Source of the DNA: Nocardia neocaledoniensis
GTDB lineage: Bacteria; Actinomycetota; Actinomycetes; Mycobacteriales; Mycobacteriaceae
Assembly: GCF_003182135.1 (NCBI RefSeq)
Contig: NZ_QGTL01000004.1
Coordinates: 62,001-126,000, forward strand
DNA length: 64,000 nucleotides
Direction: 5' to 3'
Shown: positions 8,747-17,289 of the stretch, piece after piece
Layout of the letters: every line of letters starts with the position of its first letter
Position numbering within the stretch: position 1 is the stretch's first letter
Notes under the pieces: model-generated
Databases searched by the model: none
What the model was told of the DNA's origin: nothing
Seen by the model: the letters and a program-made list of their open reading frames with translations, nothing else
Position numbers and translations under genes: made by a program

Positions 8747-10108
8747 ATGCGCAAGTTGGTGGCGCGTCGCGCCGCAGTCAAGGCTGCCTCCGCCGGTTTC
8801 GCCGCGACTGTTCTTCTGGCTCCCCTGCTCGGCTCCGGCATCGCCTCGGCGGAACCCGCTGCGCCCACCCAGCTTTCGGCGGACGCACTCCCCGCGGAAC
8901 TCGCGACCGCGATCTCGCGCGACCTCGGCATGACCCCGAGCGAATATCTCGACCGTGCTGCCCGCGCCCAGCAGCTGCGCGACTACGTCACCGAATTCCG
9001 CGCCGCGAACCCCGACACCTTCGCCGGCGCGTGGATGACGCCGGAGGGCAAGGCCGTCGTCGCCGTCACCGACGCCGAGGCGGGCAAGATCGCCGCGGCC
9101 GCCGGGTACCAGACCCACGTCGCGCCGATCTCGGCCAGCGGCCTGGAAGGCGCGCTGGTGCAGCTGAGTCAGTGGATCGCGAGCCTGCCGCGCGAGATCT
9201 CCGAGCCGATCAGCTCGGTCGCCATCGACGCGCTCAACAGCCAGCTCGTGCTCAACATCGCCAACACCGGCACCGGCCACCTGCTGAACCTGCCCACCCT
9301 GATCGCCACCATCAAGGTGGTGCTGTCCCCCGGCGGCGGCGGTCCGGTCGAGTACAAGCCGATGGGCGGCGACACCTACATCACCGCCACCAAGGACCTG
9401 CACGACACCACCCTGCGCGGCGTCGACGTGTGCTCGTTCGGCTTCAACAGCACCGACGCCGCGGGCAACGCGCTCAACATCTCGGCGGGCCACTGCAATC
9501 CGAACATCGACAACGGCGGCACCGCGCCGGTGTACGTGCCGAACGTGCGCGACATCCCGAACAGCCCCGAGGTCGGGTCCTTCGCCAAGGCCGTGCTCGG
9601 CGGTCCGGCCTCGCTGGACTACTCGGTGATCAAGCTGAACGAGCGCGCCGTGAACGCGGGCATGGACCAGCCACGGGTGCGTGGCGCCAACGGCACGACG
9701 CTGGCCATCACCGGCACCGCGGAGCCGGTCACCGGTGCCCCGGTGTGCAAGACCGGTCAATCGTCCACGTTCACCTGTGGTTTCGTCTCGGCGGAGCGGG
9801 TGGAGACCCAGCTGTTCACCGCGGAGGGCGTCAGCAAGACCATCCGAGGCTTCGCCAGCACCGCCTGCACCCTCGGCGGCGACAGCGGCGGCGCGATCGT
9901 CACCGGCACGCTGGCGCTCGGCATCACCAGCGGTTCCAACGCCGCCGAGGCGCCCAACTGCACCGAGGCCAACACCCAGCTGGCGCCGTTCGGCGGCACC
10001 GCCTCCCTCGGCGTCCCGATCCGGCCGATCCTGGCCGACATCGAGGCGAGCTCCGGTGGGGGCCTCGGCAGTGGAATCGCGGTGCGCACCAAGCCGAACG
10101 CCGGCTGA
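8747..10108 (+). CDS. secreted S1-family serine protease (alpha-lytic/streptogrisin-like), first paralogue
   Basis: 453 residues. A twin-Arg-free Sec signal peptide ends near ASAEP (about residue 36). A pro-region of about 150 residues follows. The chymotrypsin-fold catalytic triad is visible: His249 in SAGHC, Asp291 in LDYSVI and Ser380 in GGDSGG. Cys residues flank the His and Ser loops as in alpha-lytic-type proteases. It is followed 82 bp downstream by a paralogue of the same layout, so this is a tandem duplication. Substrate unknown; export to the wall or medium is expected. Confidence 0.9.
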   Translation: MRKLVARRAAVKAASAGFAATVLLAPLLGSGIASAEPAAPTQLSADALPAELATAISRDLGMTPSEYLDRAARAQQLRDYVTEFRAANPDTFAGAWMTPEGKAVVAVTDAEAGKIAAAAGYQTHVAPISASGLEGALVQLSQWIASLPREISEPISSVAIDALNSQLVLNIANTGTGHLLNLPTLIATIKVVLSPGGGGPVEYKPMGGDTYITATKDLHDTTLRGVDVCSFGFNSTDAAGNALNISAGHCNPNIDNGGTAPVYVPNVRDIPNSPEVGSFAKAVLGGPASLDYSVIKLNERAVNAGMDQPRVRGANGTTLAITGTAEPVTGAPVCKTGQSSTFTCGFVSAERVETQLFTAEGVSKTIRGFASTACTLGGDSGGAIVTGTLALGITSGSNAAEAPNCTEANTQLAPFGGTASLGVPIRPILADIEASSGGGLGSGIAVRTKPNAG

Positions 10109-10189
10109 GGCGCGGGACACGGCCGAGTGGGCGAAATCTCGTGACCGGTACGAGTAGGCATAACCGGTCCGAGCCCATATAGTTCGATC

Positions 10190-11515
10190 ATGCTCCTGCC
10201 ACGTATGGGTCGCACCCCGTCCGCGCGAAGCTCGAGAAGAGCTCGGAAGTCCGTGATCGCCGCGTCCGCGGCGATTCTGCTGTTCGGCCCTACGATGGCG
10301 GTCGCCGACGCGCAGCCGGCACCCGCGGTTGATCTGCCCGCCCAGCTGGTCGAGGCCGTCACCCGCGATCTGAAGATCTCGCCCGAGGAGTACCTGCGCC
10401 GCGCCGAGGTGGCGCAGCAGGTCGCCGCGTTCGCCACCACCGCGCAGCGCCAGTTCCCGCAGTCCTTCGCCGGCGCCTGGCTCGACGACGCGGGCAACGC
10501 GGTCGTCGCGCTCGCGCAGGGCCCCGGCGCCGACGAGGCCACCACCGCCGCCGAGTCGGCCGGTTTCGCGGTCCGCAACGTCGCCAAGAGCGAATCCGCG
10601 CTGCGCGGTGAGAAGACCGCGTTCGAGAACTGGCTCGATTCCGCGCCCGCCGAGGTCTCCGCGCTCGTGCGCGGTGTCGTCATCGACCCGGTGAACAACG
10701 CGATCGCCGTGCGGGTGGAGCAGGCCGGCCTGCCGCTGCCCAGCTTCATCGACCCGTCCCGCGTGGTCGTCACCGCGCCGCCCGTCGCGGGCGAGCGCGT
10801 CGACCTGACCGCCACCCCCGTCGCCGGTGACGGCAACGGCGCGCTGGCCGGTGGCGACGGATACGCCTCGGTCATGGGCCGCAGCTCGCTGCGCTGCTCG
10901 CTCGGCTTCAACGGCACCGACCGCTCGGGCAACGTCATCAACATCTCGGCCGGTCACTGCAACCCGGATCTCGGTTCGGCCGGTACCGGCAACGCGGCCG
11001 CGATCTACGAGCTCAACGGCGACCGCGCGGGCGCCCAGCTCGGCACCTTCCAGAAGTCGGTGCTCGGCGAGCAGGACTACTCGATCATCCGGGTCAACGA
11101 CAACGCGCGCGCCCGCTTCGAGAACAACCTGGTCCGCGTGCCCGGCAACGCCCCGATCGCGGTCGACGGCGTGGCCACCCCGGTGGTCGGCGCCCCGGTC
11201 TGCAAGTCGGGTTCGCGCACCGGTTTCAGCTGCGGCATCATCAACGGTGTCGACCAGACCGTGCAGGTCGGCGACCGTCAGCTCACCCAGAGCTTCTCGG
11301 CCAACATCTGCGCCCTGCCCGGCGATTCGGGCGGCGCGATCGTGACCGGTCGCCAGGCCCTCGGCATCTCCAGCGCCTCGTCGGTCGCCGACTACCCGAT
11401 CTGCGAGATCCCGAACATCATCGGCGCCATCACCGGCGACGTTCCGCAACTGTTCGCGCAGCCGCTGAGCGTGGTCCTGTCGGACAACCCGGGACTGTCG
11501 GTCCGCACCAACTGA
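10190..11515 (+). CDS. secreted S1-family serine protease, second paralogue
   Basis: 441 residues; ATG 10190 or 10205 (MGRTPSARSS) could start. An Arg-rich n-region and hydrophobic core (VIAASAAILLFGPTMAVADA) form a signal peptide, cleaved near residue 41. The pro-region shares with the upstream paralogue the block LPAQLVEAVTRDLKISPEEYLRRA. Catalytic residues are His256 (SAGHC), Asp296 (QDYSII) and Ser380 (PGDSGG). A strong intrinsic terminator follows at 11550. Confidence 0.9.
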   Translation: MLLPRMGRTPSARSSRRARKSVIAASAAILLFGPTMAVADAQPAPAVDLPAQLVEAVTRDLKISPEEYLRRAEVAQQVAAFATTAQRQFPQSFAGAWLDDAGNAVVALAQGPGADEATTAAESAGFAVRNVAKSESALRGEKTAFENWLDSAPAEVSALVRGVVIDPVNNAIAVRVEQAGLPLPSFIDPSRVVVTAPPVAGERVDLTATPVAGDGNGALAGGDGYASVMGRSSLRCSLGFNGTDRSGNVINISAGHCNPDLGSAGTGNAAAIYELNGDRAGAQLGTFQKSVLGEQDYSIIRVNDNARARFENNLVRVPGNAPIAVDGVATPVVGAPVCKSGSRTGFSCGIINGVDQTVQVGDRQLTQSFSANICALPGDSGGAIVTGRQALGISSASSVADYPICEIPNIIGAITGDVPQLFAQPLSVVLSDNPGLSVRTN

Positions 11516-11549
11516 TCGCGGTACCCCAGGCATAGAGCAGCCACGAAGA

Positions 11550-11580
11550 GGCCGGTAGCCCTGCGCTACCGGCCTTTTTC
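11550..11580 (+). terminator. intrinsic terminator after the protease pair
   Basis: Perfect 10-bp stem ggccggtagc / gctaccggcc (11550-11559 and 11565-11574) with a 5-nt loop, followed by ttttt. Confidence 0.9.
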
Positions 11581-11603
11581 GTGCGCAGGGCATGCTGGGC
11601 GGC

Positions 11604-12440
11604 ATGTGTTTGGTTCTGCTCGCCTGGCGGGCGCACCCCGAGTACCGGCTGATCGTCGCCGCCAACCGGGACGAGTTCTACACCCGCGAGACCGAGTCGC
11701 TGCGCGGCTGGCCCGGAGAGATGCTGCTGGCCGGGCGCGACCTCGGCGCCGCCGTCCCCGGTACCTGGCTGGGTCTGCGCACCGACGATCCGCGTTTCGC
11801 CACGGTCACCAATGTCCGTGATCCACAGGACAACCCGACTCACCCGCGCTCCCGCGGCGCCCTGCTGATGGACTACCTGCGGGGAACCAAGACGCCCGGG
11901 GACTATCTCGCCGGGACCGTCGCCGCGCCCGACGACTACATCGGTTACAACCTGCTGGTCAGCGACCTGCGCGCACTGTGGTGGCATTCCAATCGCAGCG
12001 GGGCCGCGCCCACCGAGCTGTCACCCGGTCTGCACGGACTCTCGAACGGCGCCCACCTGGCCTCGCTGGTGGGATCTGTCCCCAGCGATCCCCAGGTGAC
12101 CGGTGCGGGCGCGGTGACACCGTGGCCGAAGGTGTCGAGCGGGCTGGCCGGGCTGCGCGAGATCGTCGCGAACACACCGGATTCCGTCGACGACTATTTC
12201 GCGCTGCTGGCCGACCGGACCGAGGCGCCCGACGACCTCCTGCCGCGCACCGGCATCCCGCTGGAGTTCGAGCGGGCGGTGTCGGCGCGTTTCGTCGCGC
12301 ACGACCTGCACGGCACGCGAGCGAGCACGGTGCTGCTGATTCGGGAGGACGGTCACTTCACCATGGCCGAGCGCACCTTCGGCCGGTACGGGGCCGTGGG
12401 CGGGTCGGAATCGCTGTCCGGCGTCGTCGAGCTGGCCTGA
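11604..12440 (+). CDS. NRDE family protein (TANGO2-like)
   Basis: 278 residues from ATG 11604, chosen because the family begins MC(L/I)xLL with Cys2; an in-frame ATG at 11592 would bury that Cys. The diagnostic NRDE motif is at residues 21-24 (AANRDEFY), followed by GTWLGLR and TNVRDP. NRDE/TANGO2 proteins have an Ntn-hydrolase-like fold, and in other organisms are linked to haem or lipid handling; activity in actinobacteria is not established. Convergent with the next gene across a shared terminator. Confidence 0.85.
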   Translation: MCLVLLAWRAHPEYRLIVAANRDEFYTRETESLRGWPGEMLLAGRDLGAAVPGTWLGLRTDDPRFATVTNVRDPQDNPTHPRSRGALLMDYLRGTKTPGDYLAGTVAAPDDYIGYNLLVSDLRALWWHSNRSGAAPTELSPGLHGLSNGAHLASLVGSVPSDPQVTGAGAVTPWPKVSSGLAGLREIVANTPDSVDDYFALLADRTEAPDDLLPRTGIPLEFERAVSARFVAHDLHGTRASTVLLIREDGHFTMAERTFGRYGAVGGSESLSGVVELA

Positions 12441-12448
12441 GGAACGCG

Positions 12449-12482
12449 AAAGGCCCCGCTCCGTGCGCGGAGCGGGGCCTTT
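12449..12482. terminator. bidirectional terminator between convergent genes
   Basis: 15-bp perfect stem aaaggccccgctccg / cggagcggggccttt (12449-12463 and 12468-12482) with loop tgcg, A-run on one side and T-run on the other, so it can serve both the NRDE gene and the secreted-protein gene. Confidence 0.9.
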
Positions 12483-12491
12483 CGAGGTGGA

Positions 12492-13235
12492 TCAGTTGGC
12501 CGGGGTGCCCGCCGGCGCCGAGGCGACAGCCTTCGGCTTCTCGGCCCACACGGTGGTGCCCTCGGGCGCCTGCATGACGTTGAGCAGCTCGATGCCCGCG
12601 GCCAGCATGGTCGGACCGCCGATGGCGATCATGCCGAGGATGCCGCCGACAGCGGCGCCGAGCGGCAGACCGGCGAGGCAGCCGACACCGAACAGCGGCA
12701 GGCCGAAGACGCAGCCGACCACGGCGCCGATGGCGGTGCCGACGAAGGTGCCGATGGCGGTGCCGATGCTGAACTTGCTGGAGAAGTCGTTGATCGCCTT
12801 CTGGTTCTCCTGCGCCGAGGCGATCGGGTCGGCCTTGAGGACCGGCTTCACGCCGACCGGCTCGGTGCCGACCTGGAGGCCTTCGGGCTTCTCCGGGGTC
12901 AGCTCGAGGACGGTGTTGTCCTTGGTGACCGCCGACTTGGTCGGGATGTCGGTGCCGTTGACGGTGAAGTCGATCGGCAGGGAGACCACGGTCGCACCCG
13001 TGGTGTCCTTGATCTCGGCGACCTTGGTCTTCGGCGCCTCGGGGGTCTCGCCGTCCTGCTCGACGATCGCGAAGGTGCCGTTCTGGAGGGTGGCGACGAT
13101 GGTCTTGTCGACCAGCTTCACCGAGTACTTGATGTCCTGAGCCGCGGGAACAGGCTCAGCGTGCGCAGTCCCCAGCGACACGGTCATCGCGCCGATAACC
13201 AGTGCGGCAGCCGTAGTGGTCCTACGGAAGTTCAT
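12492..13235 (-). CDS. secreted protein with C-terminal glycine-zipper segment
   Basis: 247 residues. A Sec signal peptide ends at AHAEP (about residue 26). Residues 30-135 look like a beta-rich domain (IKYSVKLVDKTIVATLQNGTF...). Residues about 155-215 are a Gly/Ala-rich, hydrophobic zipper (GTAIGTFVGTAIGAVVGCVFGLPLFGVG is part of it, with two Cys), likely membrane-associating. Similar exported proteins are, to my knowledge, common in Nocardia and Rhodococcus and uncharacterised. No enzyme motif seen. Confidence 0.8.
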   Translation of the reverse strand: MNFRRTTTAAALVIGAMTVSLGTAHAEPVPAAQDIKYSVKLVDKTIVATLQNGTFAIVEQDGETPEAPKTKVAEIKDTTGATVVSLPIDFTVNGTDIPTKSAVTKDNTVLELTPEKPEGLQVGTEPVGVKPVLKADPIASAQENQKAINDFSSKFSIGTAIGTFVGTAIGAVVGCVFGLPLFGVGCLAGLPLGAAVGGILGMIAIGGPTMLAAGIELLNVMQAPEGTTVWAEKPKAVASAPAGTPAN

Positions 13236-13692
13236 TCGGGTTCCAATCCATCAGGTGTGGTGCGGCGTGCGATCCTCGACATGCGAGACCCGTCAAGTAG
13301 GAACACATCGTGAGGTGTCCCTTACTTCTCCCCGAGCAGTGTGAAGACCGGCACAGCAGACAGAACAGCTGGAGCCTAATGGACCGAAACCTGGGTGGCC
13401 AGAAGCAATCTCGGTCGAGCTAGTAAGCCTGACCTTAGCTTCGGCGCAGATCACGCGCGGTTTACGGTGTTCACCAGCAGACATGGGAACCTTCGAGCAA
13501 ACATTTATGTGATATTGCTCACAGGCAAATCCCAGGTCAAGCCCCAGTAAACAAGGTCAGAGCACAAATGCCGATCCTACGGTGGACACCGGTAGTTACT
13601 GGCCGGTAACTTAGCGCCGGTTACGATACGAGCCAACTGGGTGAGTCCGCTCGCCCACGACCCTCGTGTTGCCTCTAAAGAAAGGTCGCGAC
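13236..13692. promoter_or_regulatory. divergent intergenic region upstream of the Fe-S reductase
   Basis: This 457-bp gap is visibly less GC-rich than its neighbours and has no supported gene. It holds a near-perfect 16-bp palindrome gttactggccggtaac (13595-13610, one mismatch per arm) about 80 bp before the Fe-S reductase start, and a sequence at 13419-13437 that on the minus strand reads taaggtcaggcttactagc, about 12 of 19 matches to the DtxR/IdeR iron box as I remember it. Both genes could be regulated from here; neither site is proven. Confidence 0.4.
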
Positions 13693-16600
13693 ATGAATGC
13701 CCTGACAATCACGTTGGGCACGATTGGAGCACTGCTCAGCCTGTTGTGTTGGGCGTCGTTCCTCAGCGGCGCGTGGAAGATCGGCAAGGCCGTGACGATC
13801 GGCCAGTCCGCGCCGGATCGGTGGCGACCGTTCTTCCCGCGCTTCAAGACCATGATCGTGGAGTTCATCGCGCACACGCGGATGAACAAGTTCCGCACCG
13901 TCGGCTGGGCGCACTGGCTGGTCATGATCGGCTTCCTCGCCGGTGCGCAGTTCTGGTTCATGGCCTACGGGCAGACCTTCGATCCCACCTGGTCGTGGCC
14001 GTTCATCGGCGAGACCTGGTGGTTCCACCTCGGTGACGAGATCCTCGGCGTCGGCACCGTCGTCGGCATCGCGACGCTGATGATCATCCGCCAGCTGAAC
14101 CACCCGCGCCTGCCCGCGCGCCTGTCGCGCTTCAGCGGCTCGAAGTTCGGTCCGGCGTACTTCGTCGAGTGGGTCGTGCTCACCGAGGGCATCGGCATGG
14201 TGCTGGTGAAGGCCGGTGTGCTGTCGCTGACCGGGCACTCCACCTGGACCGACCCGATCACCGGGCAGATCGCCAAGATCATCCCGGCCAACGTCACGCT
14301 GATCTCGATCTTCGCGTTCGTCAAGCTGATGTCCGGCATGGTCTGGCTGTTCGTGGTCGGCCGCAACATCACCTGGGGCGTGGCCTGGCACCGGTTCTCG
14401 GCGTTCCCGAACATCTACTTCAAGCGTGAGGCCGACGGTGGCGTCGCCCTCGGCGCGGCCAAGCCGATGATGTCCAACGGCAAGGTCCTGGACATGGAGA
14501 ACGTCGACCCCGATGTCGACAACCTCGGCGTCGGCCGCATGGAGGACTTCTCCTGGAAGGGCTGGCTGGACTTCTCCACCTGCACCGAGTGCGGTCGCTG
14601 CCAGTCGCAGTGCCCCGCGTGGAACACCGGCAAGCCGCTCTCGCCCAAGCTGCTGATCATGTCGCTGCGCGACCACGGATACGCCGCCGCTCCGTACCTG
14701 CTGGCCGGTGGCCGCAAGGATCCCGGCGGCGACGAGATCGGTCTGGTCGACGCCGACGGTAAGCCCGACGAGGCGAAGCTGGCCAAGATCTCCGAGGCCG
14801 CTCGCGCGGAGGCGGAGCGTCCGCTCATCGGTGCCGAGGACGTCCACGGCGTCATCGACCCCGAAGTCCTGTGGAGCTGCACCACCTGTGGCGCCTGCGT
14901 CGAGCAGTGCCCGGTCGACATCGAACACGTCGACCACATCATCGACATGCGCCGCTACCAGGTGTTGATCGAGTCGGAGTTCCCCTCCGAGCTGGCCGGG
15001 CTGTTCAAGAACCTCGAGAACAAGGGCAACCCCTGGGGCCAGAACTCCAAGGACCGCCTGAACTGGATCAAGGAAGTCGACTTCGACATCCCGGTCTTCG
15101 GCCAGGACGCCGACAGCTTCGACGGCTACGAATACCTGTTCTGGGTCGGCTGCGCCGGCGCCTACGAAGACCGCGCCAAGAAGACCACCAAGGCCGTCGC
15201 CGAACTCCTGGCCACCGCCGGCACCAAGTTCATGGTCCTGGGCGCGGAGGAAACCTGCACCGGTGACTCCGCCCGCCGCGCGGGTAACGAGTTCCTGTTC
15301 CAGCAGCTGGCCATGCAGAACATCGAAGTCATCAACTCCGTCTTCGAAGGTGTCGAGCAGTCCCGCAAGAAGATCGTGGTCACCTGCGCGCACTGCTTCA
15401 ACGCACTCAACAACGAGTACCCGCAGGTCGGTGGCACCTACGAGGTCGTGCACCACACCCAGCTGCTCAACCGGCTGGTGCGGCAGAAGAAGCTGGTCCC
15501 GGTCGCGTCGGTGTCGCAGAACATCACCTACCACGACCCCTGCTACCTGGGCCGGCACAACAAGATCTACAACGCCCCACGTGAGCTGATGGAAGCCTCC
15601 GGCTCGACCCTGGTCGAGATGCCCCGCCACGGCGAACGGTCGATGTGCTGTGGCGCCGGTGGCGCCCGGATGTGGATGGAAGAACAACTCGGCAAGCGCA
15701 TCAACGTCGACCGCGTCGACGAAGCCCTGTCGACCAACCCGACCAAGATCGCGACCGGCTGCCCGTTCTGCCGGGTCATGCTCACCGACGGAGTCACCGC
15801 CCGCCAGGAACAGGGCCAGGGCGAAGGCGTCGAGGTCGTCGACGTCGCCCAGCTGATGCTGGACTCGATCACCCGCATCGACGCCGCCGAACTCTCGGCC
15901 AACCTGCACGTGGTCCAGGAACCCAAGGCCGAACCCGAACCCGAACCCGAACCGGAGCCCGTCGCGGCCGAGGTGGTCGAAGAGGCCGCACCGAAGGCCG
16001 CGCCGACCGGTGGCGGCCTGGGCATGAAGGGTGCGGCGAAGGCACCCGGTGGCGGTCTGGGCATGAAGGGCGCCGCGAAGGCACCCGGTGGTGGCCTGGG
16101 GATGAAGGGCGCGGCCAAGGCACCGGGCGCGAAGGCCCCCGCCGCGGAAGCCGCTCCGGCTGAGACCGCTCCGACTGAGGCCGCTCCGGCCAAGGGCCTG
16201 GGCATGAAGGGCGGCGCCAAGGCCCCCGGTGGCGGACTCGGCATGAAGGGCGGTGCGAAGGCTCCGGGTGCGAAGGCGCCCGCGGCCGAGGCGACCGCGG
16301 CCGAAACCCCCGCCGAGACCACGGCTCCCCCAGTCAAGGGTCTGGGTATGAAGGGTGGCGCCAAGGCACCCGGCGGCGGACTCGGCATGAAGGGTGGCGC
16401 GAAGGCGCCCGGCGCGAAGGCTCCGGCCGCTCCCGCCGCGGAAGCTCCTGCCGCCGAGGCCGCTCCGGCCGCCGACTCGGCACCTGCCGAGTCCAAGCCG
16501 ACGGTCGCCGCCAAGGGCCTGGCCATGAAGTCCGGCTTCAAGCGCCCCGGTGCCAAGGCCCCCGGCGCTCCGAAGGCCGCCGAGGCTCCGGCCGCGGAAG

Positions 16601-16953
16601 CTCCGGCAGCGGACGCGGCTCCGGCAGCGGAAGCACCCGCCGAGCCGGTTTCGGCCCCCACCGAAACCAAGCCCACGGTCGCCGCCAAGGGCCTGGCCAT
16701 GAAGTCCGGCTTCAAGCGCCCCGGCCCGAAGGCCCCCGGCACCGCGGCTGCGGCACCCCCTGCGGCCCCGGCACCCGCCGAAGCCCCGGCGCCTGAGCCC
16801 GAGACCCCGGCGGAGCCCGCCGCCGAAGCGGACCCGGCCCCCCAGGCCGAGTCCGCCAACGGCAACGGCACCCCCGCGGTCGCCCCGCCGACCGCCAAGC
16901 CCGGCGGCCTCGGCTTCAAGTCCGGCGCGAAGGCCCCCGGCCGCAAGAACTGA
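13693..16953 (+). CDS. membrane-bound CCG-domain iron-sulfur reductase (Rv0338c-like)
   Basis: 1086 residues from ATG 13693 (gaaagg upstream). N-terminal ~240 residues form about five membrane helices. Two 4Fe-4S ferredoxin motifs follow: CTECGRCQSQCP at 297 and CTTCGACVEQCP at 396. Then come two CCG (heterodisulfide reductase subunit B-type) segments, with CAHCFNALNNE at 565 and CCGAGG at 652. From about residue 770 to the end is a low-complexity tail of GLGMKGGAKAPG-type repeats. M. tuberculosis Rv0338c (about 880 aa, essential as I recall) has the same core; the extra length here is the repeat tail. It is a probable membrane electron-transfer protein. The GTTAC-type palindrome upstream may be its operator. 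Confidence 0.9.
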   Translation: MNALTITLGTIGALLSLLCWASFLSGAWKIGKAVTIGQSAPDRWRPFFPRFKTMIVEFIAHTRMNKFRTVGWAHWLVMIGFLAGAQFWFMAYGQTFDPTWSWPFIGETWWFHLGDEILGVGTVVGIATLMIIRQLNHPRLPARLSRFSGSKFGPAYFVEWVVLTEGIGMVLVKAGVLSLTGHSTWTDPITGQIAKIIPANVTLISIFAFVKLMSGMVWLFVVGRNITWGVAWHRFSAFPNIYFKREADGGVALGAAKPMMSNGKVLDMENVDPDVDNLGVGRMEDFSWKGWLDFSTCTECGRCQSQCPAWNTGKPLSPKLLIMSLRDHGYAAAPYLLAGGRKDPGGDEIGLVDADGKPDEAKLAKISEAARAEAERPLIGAEDVHGVIDPEVLWSCTTCGACVEQCPVDIEHVDHIIDMRRYQVLIESEFPSELAGLFKNLENKGNPWGQNSKDRLNWIKEVDFDIPVFGQDADSFDGYEYLFWVGCAGAYEDRAKKTTKAVAELLATAGTKFMVLGAEETCTGDSARRAGNEFLFQQLAMQNIEVINSVFEGVEQSRKKIVVTCAHCFNALNNEYPQVGGTYEVVHHTQLLNRLVRQKKLVPVASVSQNITYHDPCYLGRHNKIYNAPRELMEASGSTLVEMPRHGERSMCCGAGGARMWMEEQLGKRINVDRVDEALSTNPTKIATGCPFCRVMLTDGVTARQEQGQGEGVEVVDVAQLMLDSITRIDAAELSANLHVVQEPKAEPEPEPEPEPVAAEVVEEAAPKAAPTGGGLGMKGAAKAPGGGLGMKGAAKAPGGGLGMKGAAKAPGAKAPAAEAAPAETAPTEAAPAKGLGMKGGAKAPGGGLGMKGGAKAPGAKAPAAEATAAETPAETTAPPVKGLGMKGGAKAPGGGLGMKGGAKAPGAKAPAAPAAEAPAAEAAPAADSAPAESKPTVAAKGLAMKSGFKRPGAKAPGAPKAAEAPAAEAPAADAAPAAEAPAEPVSAPTETKPTVAAKGLAMKSGFKRPGPKAPGTAAAAPPAAPAPAEAPAPEPETPAEPAAEADPAPQAESANGNGTPAVAPPTAKPGGLGFKSGAKAPGRKN
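16011..16950 (+). repeat. repeat tail coding region of the Fe-S reductase
   Basis: About 310 codons of Ala/Pro/Glu-rich spacer punctuated by basic Gly-rich motifs: seven or more copies of GLGMKG(A/G)AKAPG, then two of KGLAMKSGFKRPG and a final GLGFKSGAKAPG. The motif spacing changes from tandem to spaced along the tail. Confidence 0.85.
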
Positions 16954-16968
16954 CAACTGAACACCACG

Positions 16969-17002
16969 AACGAGGCGCGGATCCCCGGATCCGCGCCTCG
17001 TT
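16969..17002 (+). terminator. hairpin terminator after the Fe-S reductase
   Basis: 16-bp inverted repeat aacgaggcgcggatcc / ggatccgcgcctcgtt (16969-16984, 16987-17002). The innermost pairs must open for a loop. T-tract is short (ttcg), so efficiency is uncertain. Confidence 0.7.
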
Positions 17003-17041
17003 CGCGTATACGGCCAGCACATCGCCGACGGGACACATCGC

Positions 17042-17077
17042 TGATATCATTGTGGGTAGATTTTTGATATACGGAGG
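17042..17077 (+). promoter_or_regulatory. vapBC leader: repeated tgatat elements and Shine-Dalgarno
   Basis: tgatatcat at 17042 and ttgatatac at 17063 are repeated about 22 bp apart just upstream of a strong ggagg (17073-17077). Either may be a -10 element or the binding site through which a VapB-VapC complex represses its own promoter. Confidence 0.45.
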
Positions 17078-17083
17078 TGGGCG

Positions 17084-17284
17084 ATGTCCCGTACCTTGAT
17101 CGACATCGACGACGACGCACTCGCCCTCGCAGCGGAGGAGCTGGGCACGAAAACCAAGGTCGCGACGGTCAACGCGGCTCTGCGTGAAGTCGCGAACCGG
17201 CGGGCTGTCGCCAAGATGCTGCAGCAGTTCCGCGATACCGACACCGACCTGTCGCCAGAAGGGATGAAGGGGGCCTGGCGCTGA
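17084..17284 (+). CDS. vapB: VapB-type antitoxin
   Basis: 66 residues: MSRTLIDIDDDALALAAEEL, then TKTKVATVNAALREVANRRA, the ribbon-helix-helix pattern of the VapB family (beta strand LIDID, two helices). The C-terminal third (QFRDTDTDLSPEGMKGAWR) is the acidic/Trp tail that threads into the toxin. It lies 5 bp before a VapC-like toxin and has a strong ggagg ribosome site. Confidence 0.9.
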   Translation: MSRTLIDIDDDALALAAEELGTKTKVATVNAALREVANRRAVAKMLQQFRDTDTDLSPEGMKGAWR

Positions 17285-17289
17285 GAACG

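Noticed and set aside
8513..11665. Minus-strand frame of about 1050 codons opposite the two proteases
   Set aside because: Arg/Gly/Asp-rich shadow of third-position GC; both plus-strand genes have complete catalytic motifs and signal peptides.
13236..13692. Riboswitch or small RNA in the long AT-richer gap
   Set aside because: I looked for c-di-AMP and cobalamin-type conserved blocks on both strands and found no convincing set; kept only as a regulatory region.
13675..17022. Minus-strand frame of about 1115 codons opposite the Fe-S reductase
   Set aside because: No recognisable domain; the plus-strand product has all ferredoxin and CCG motifs.
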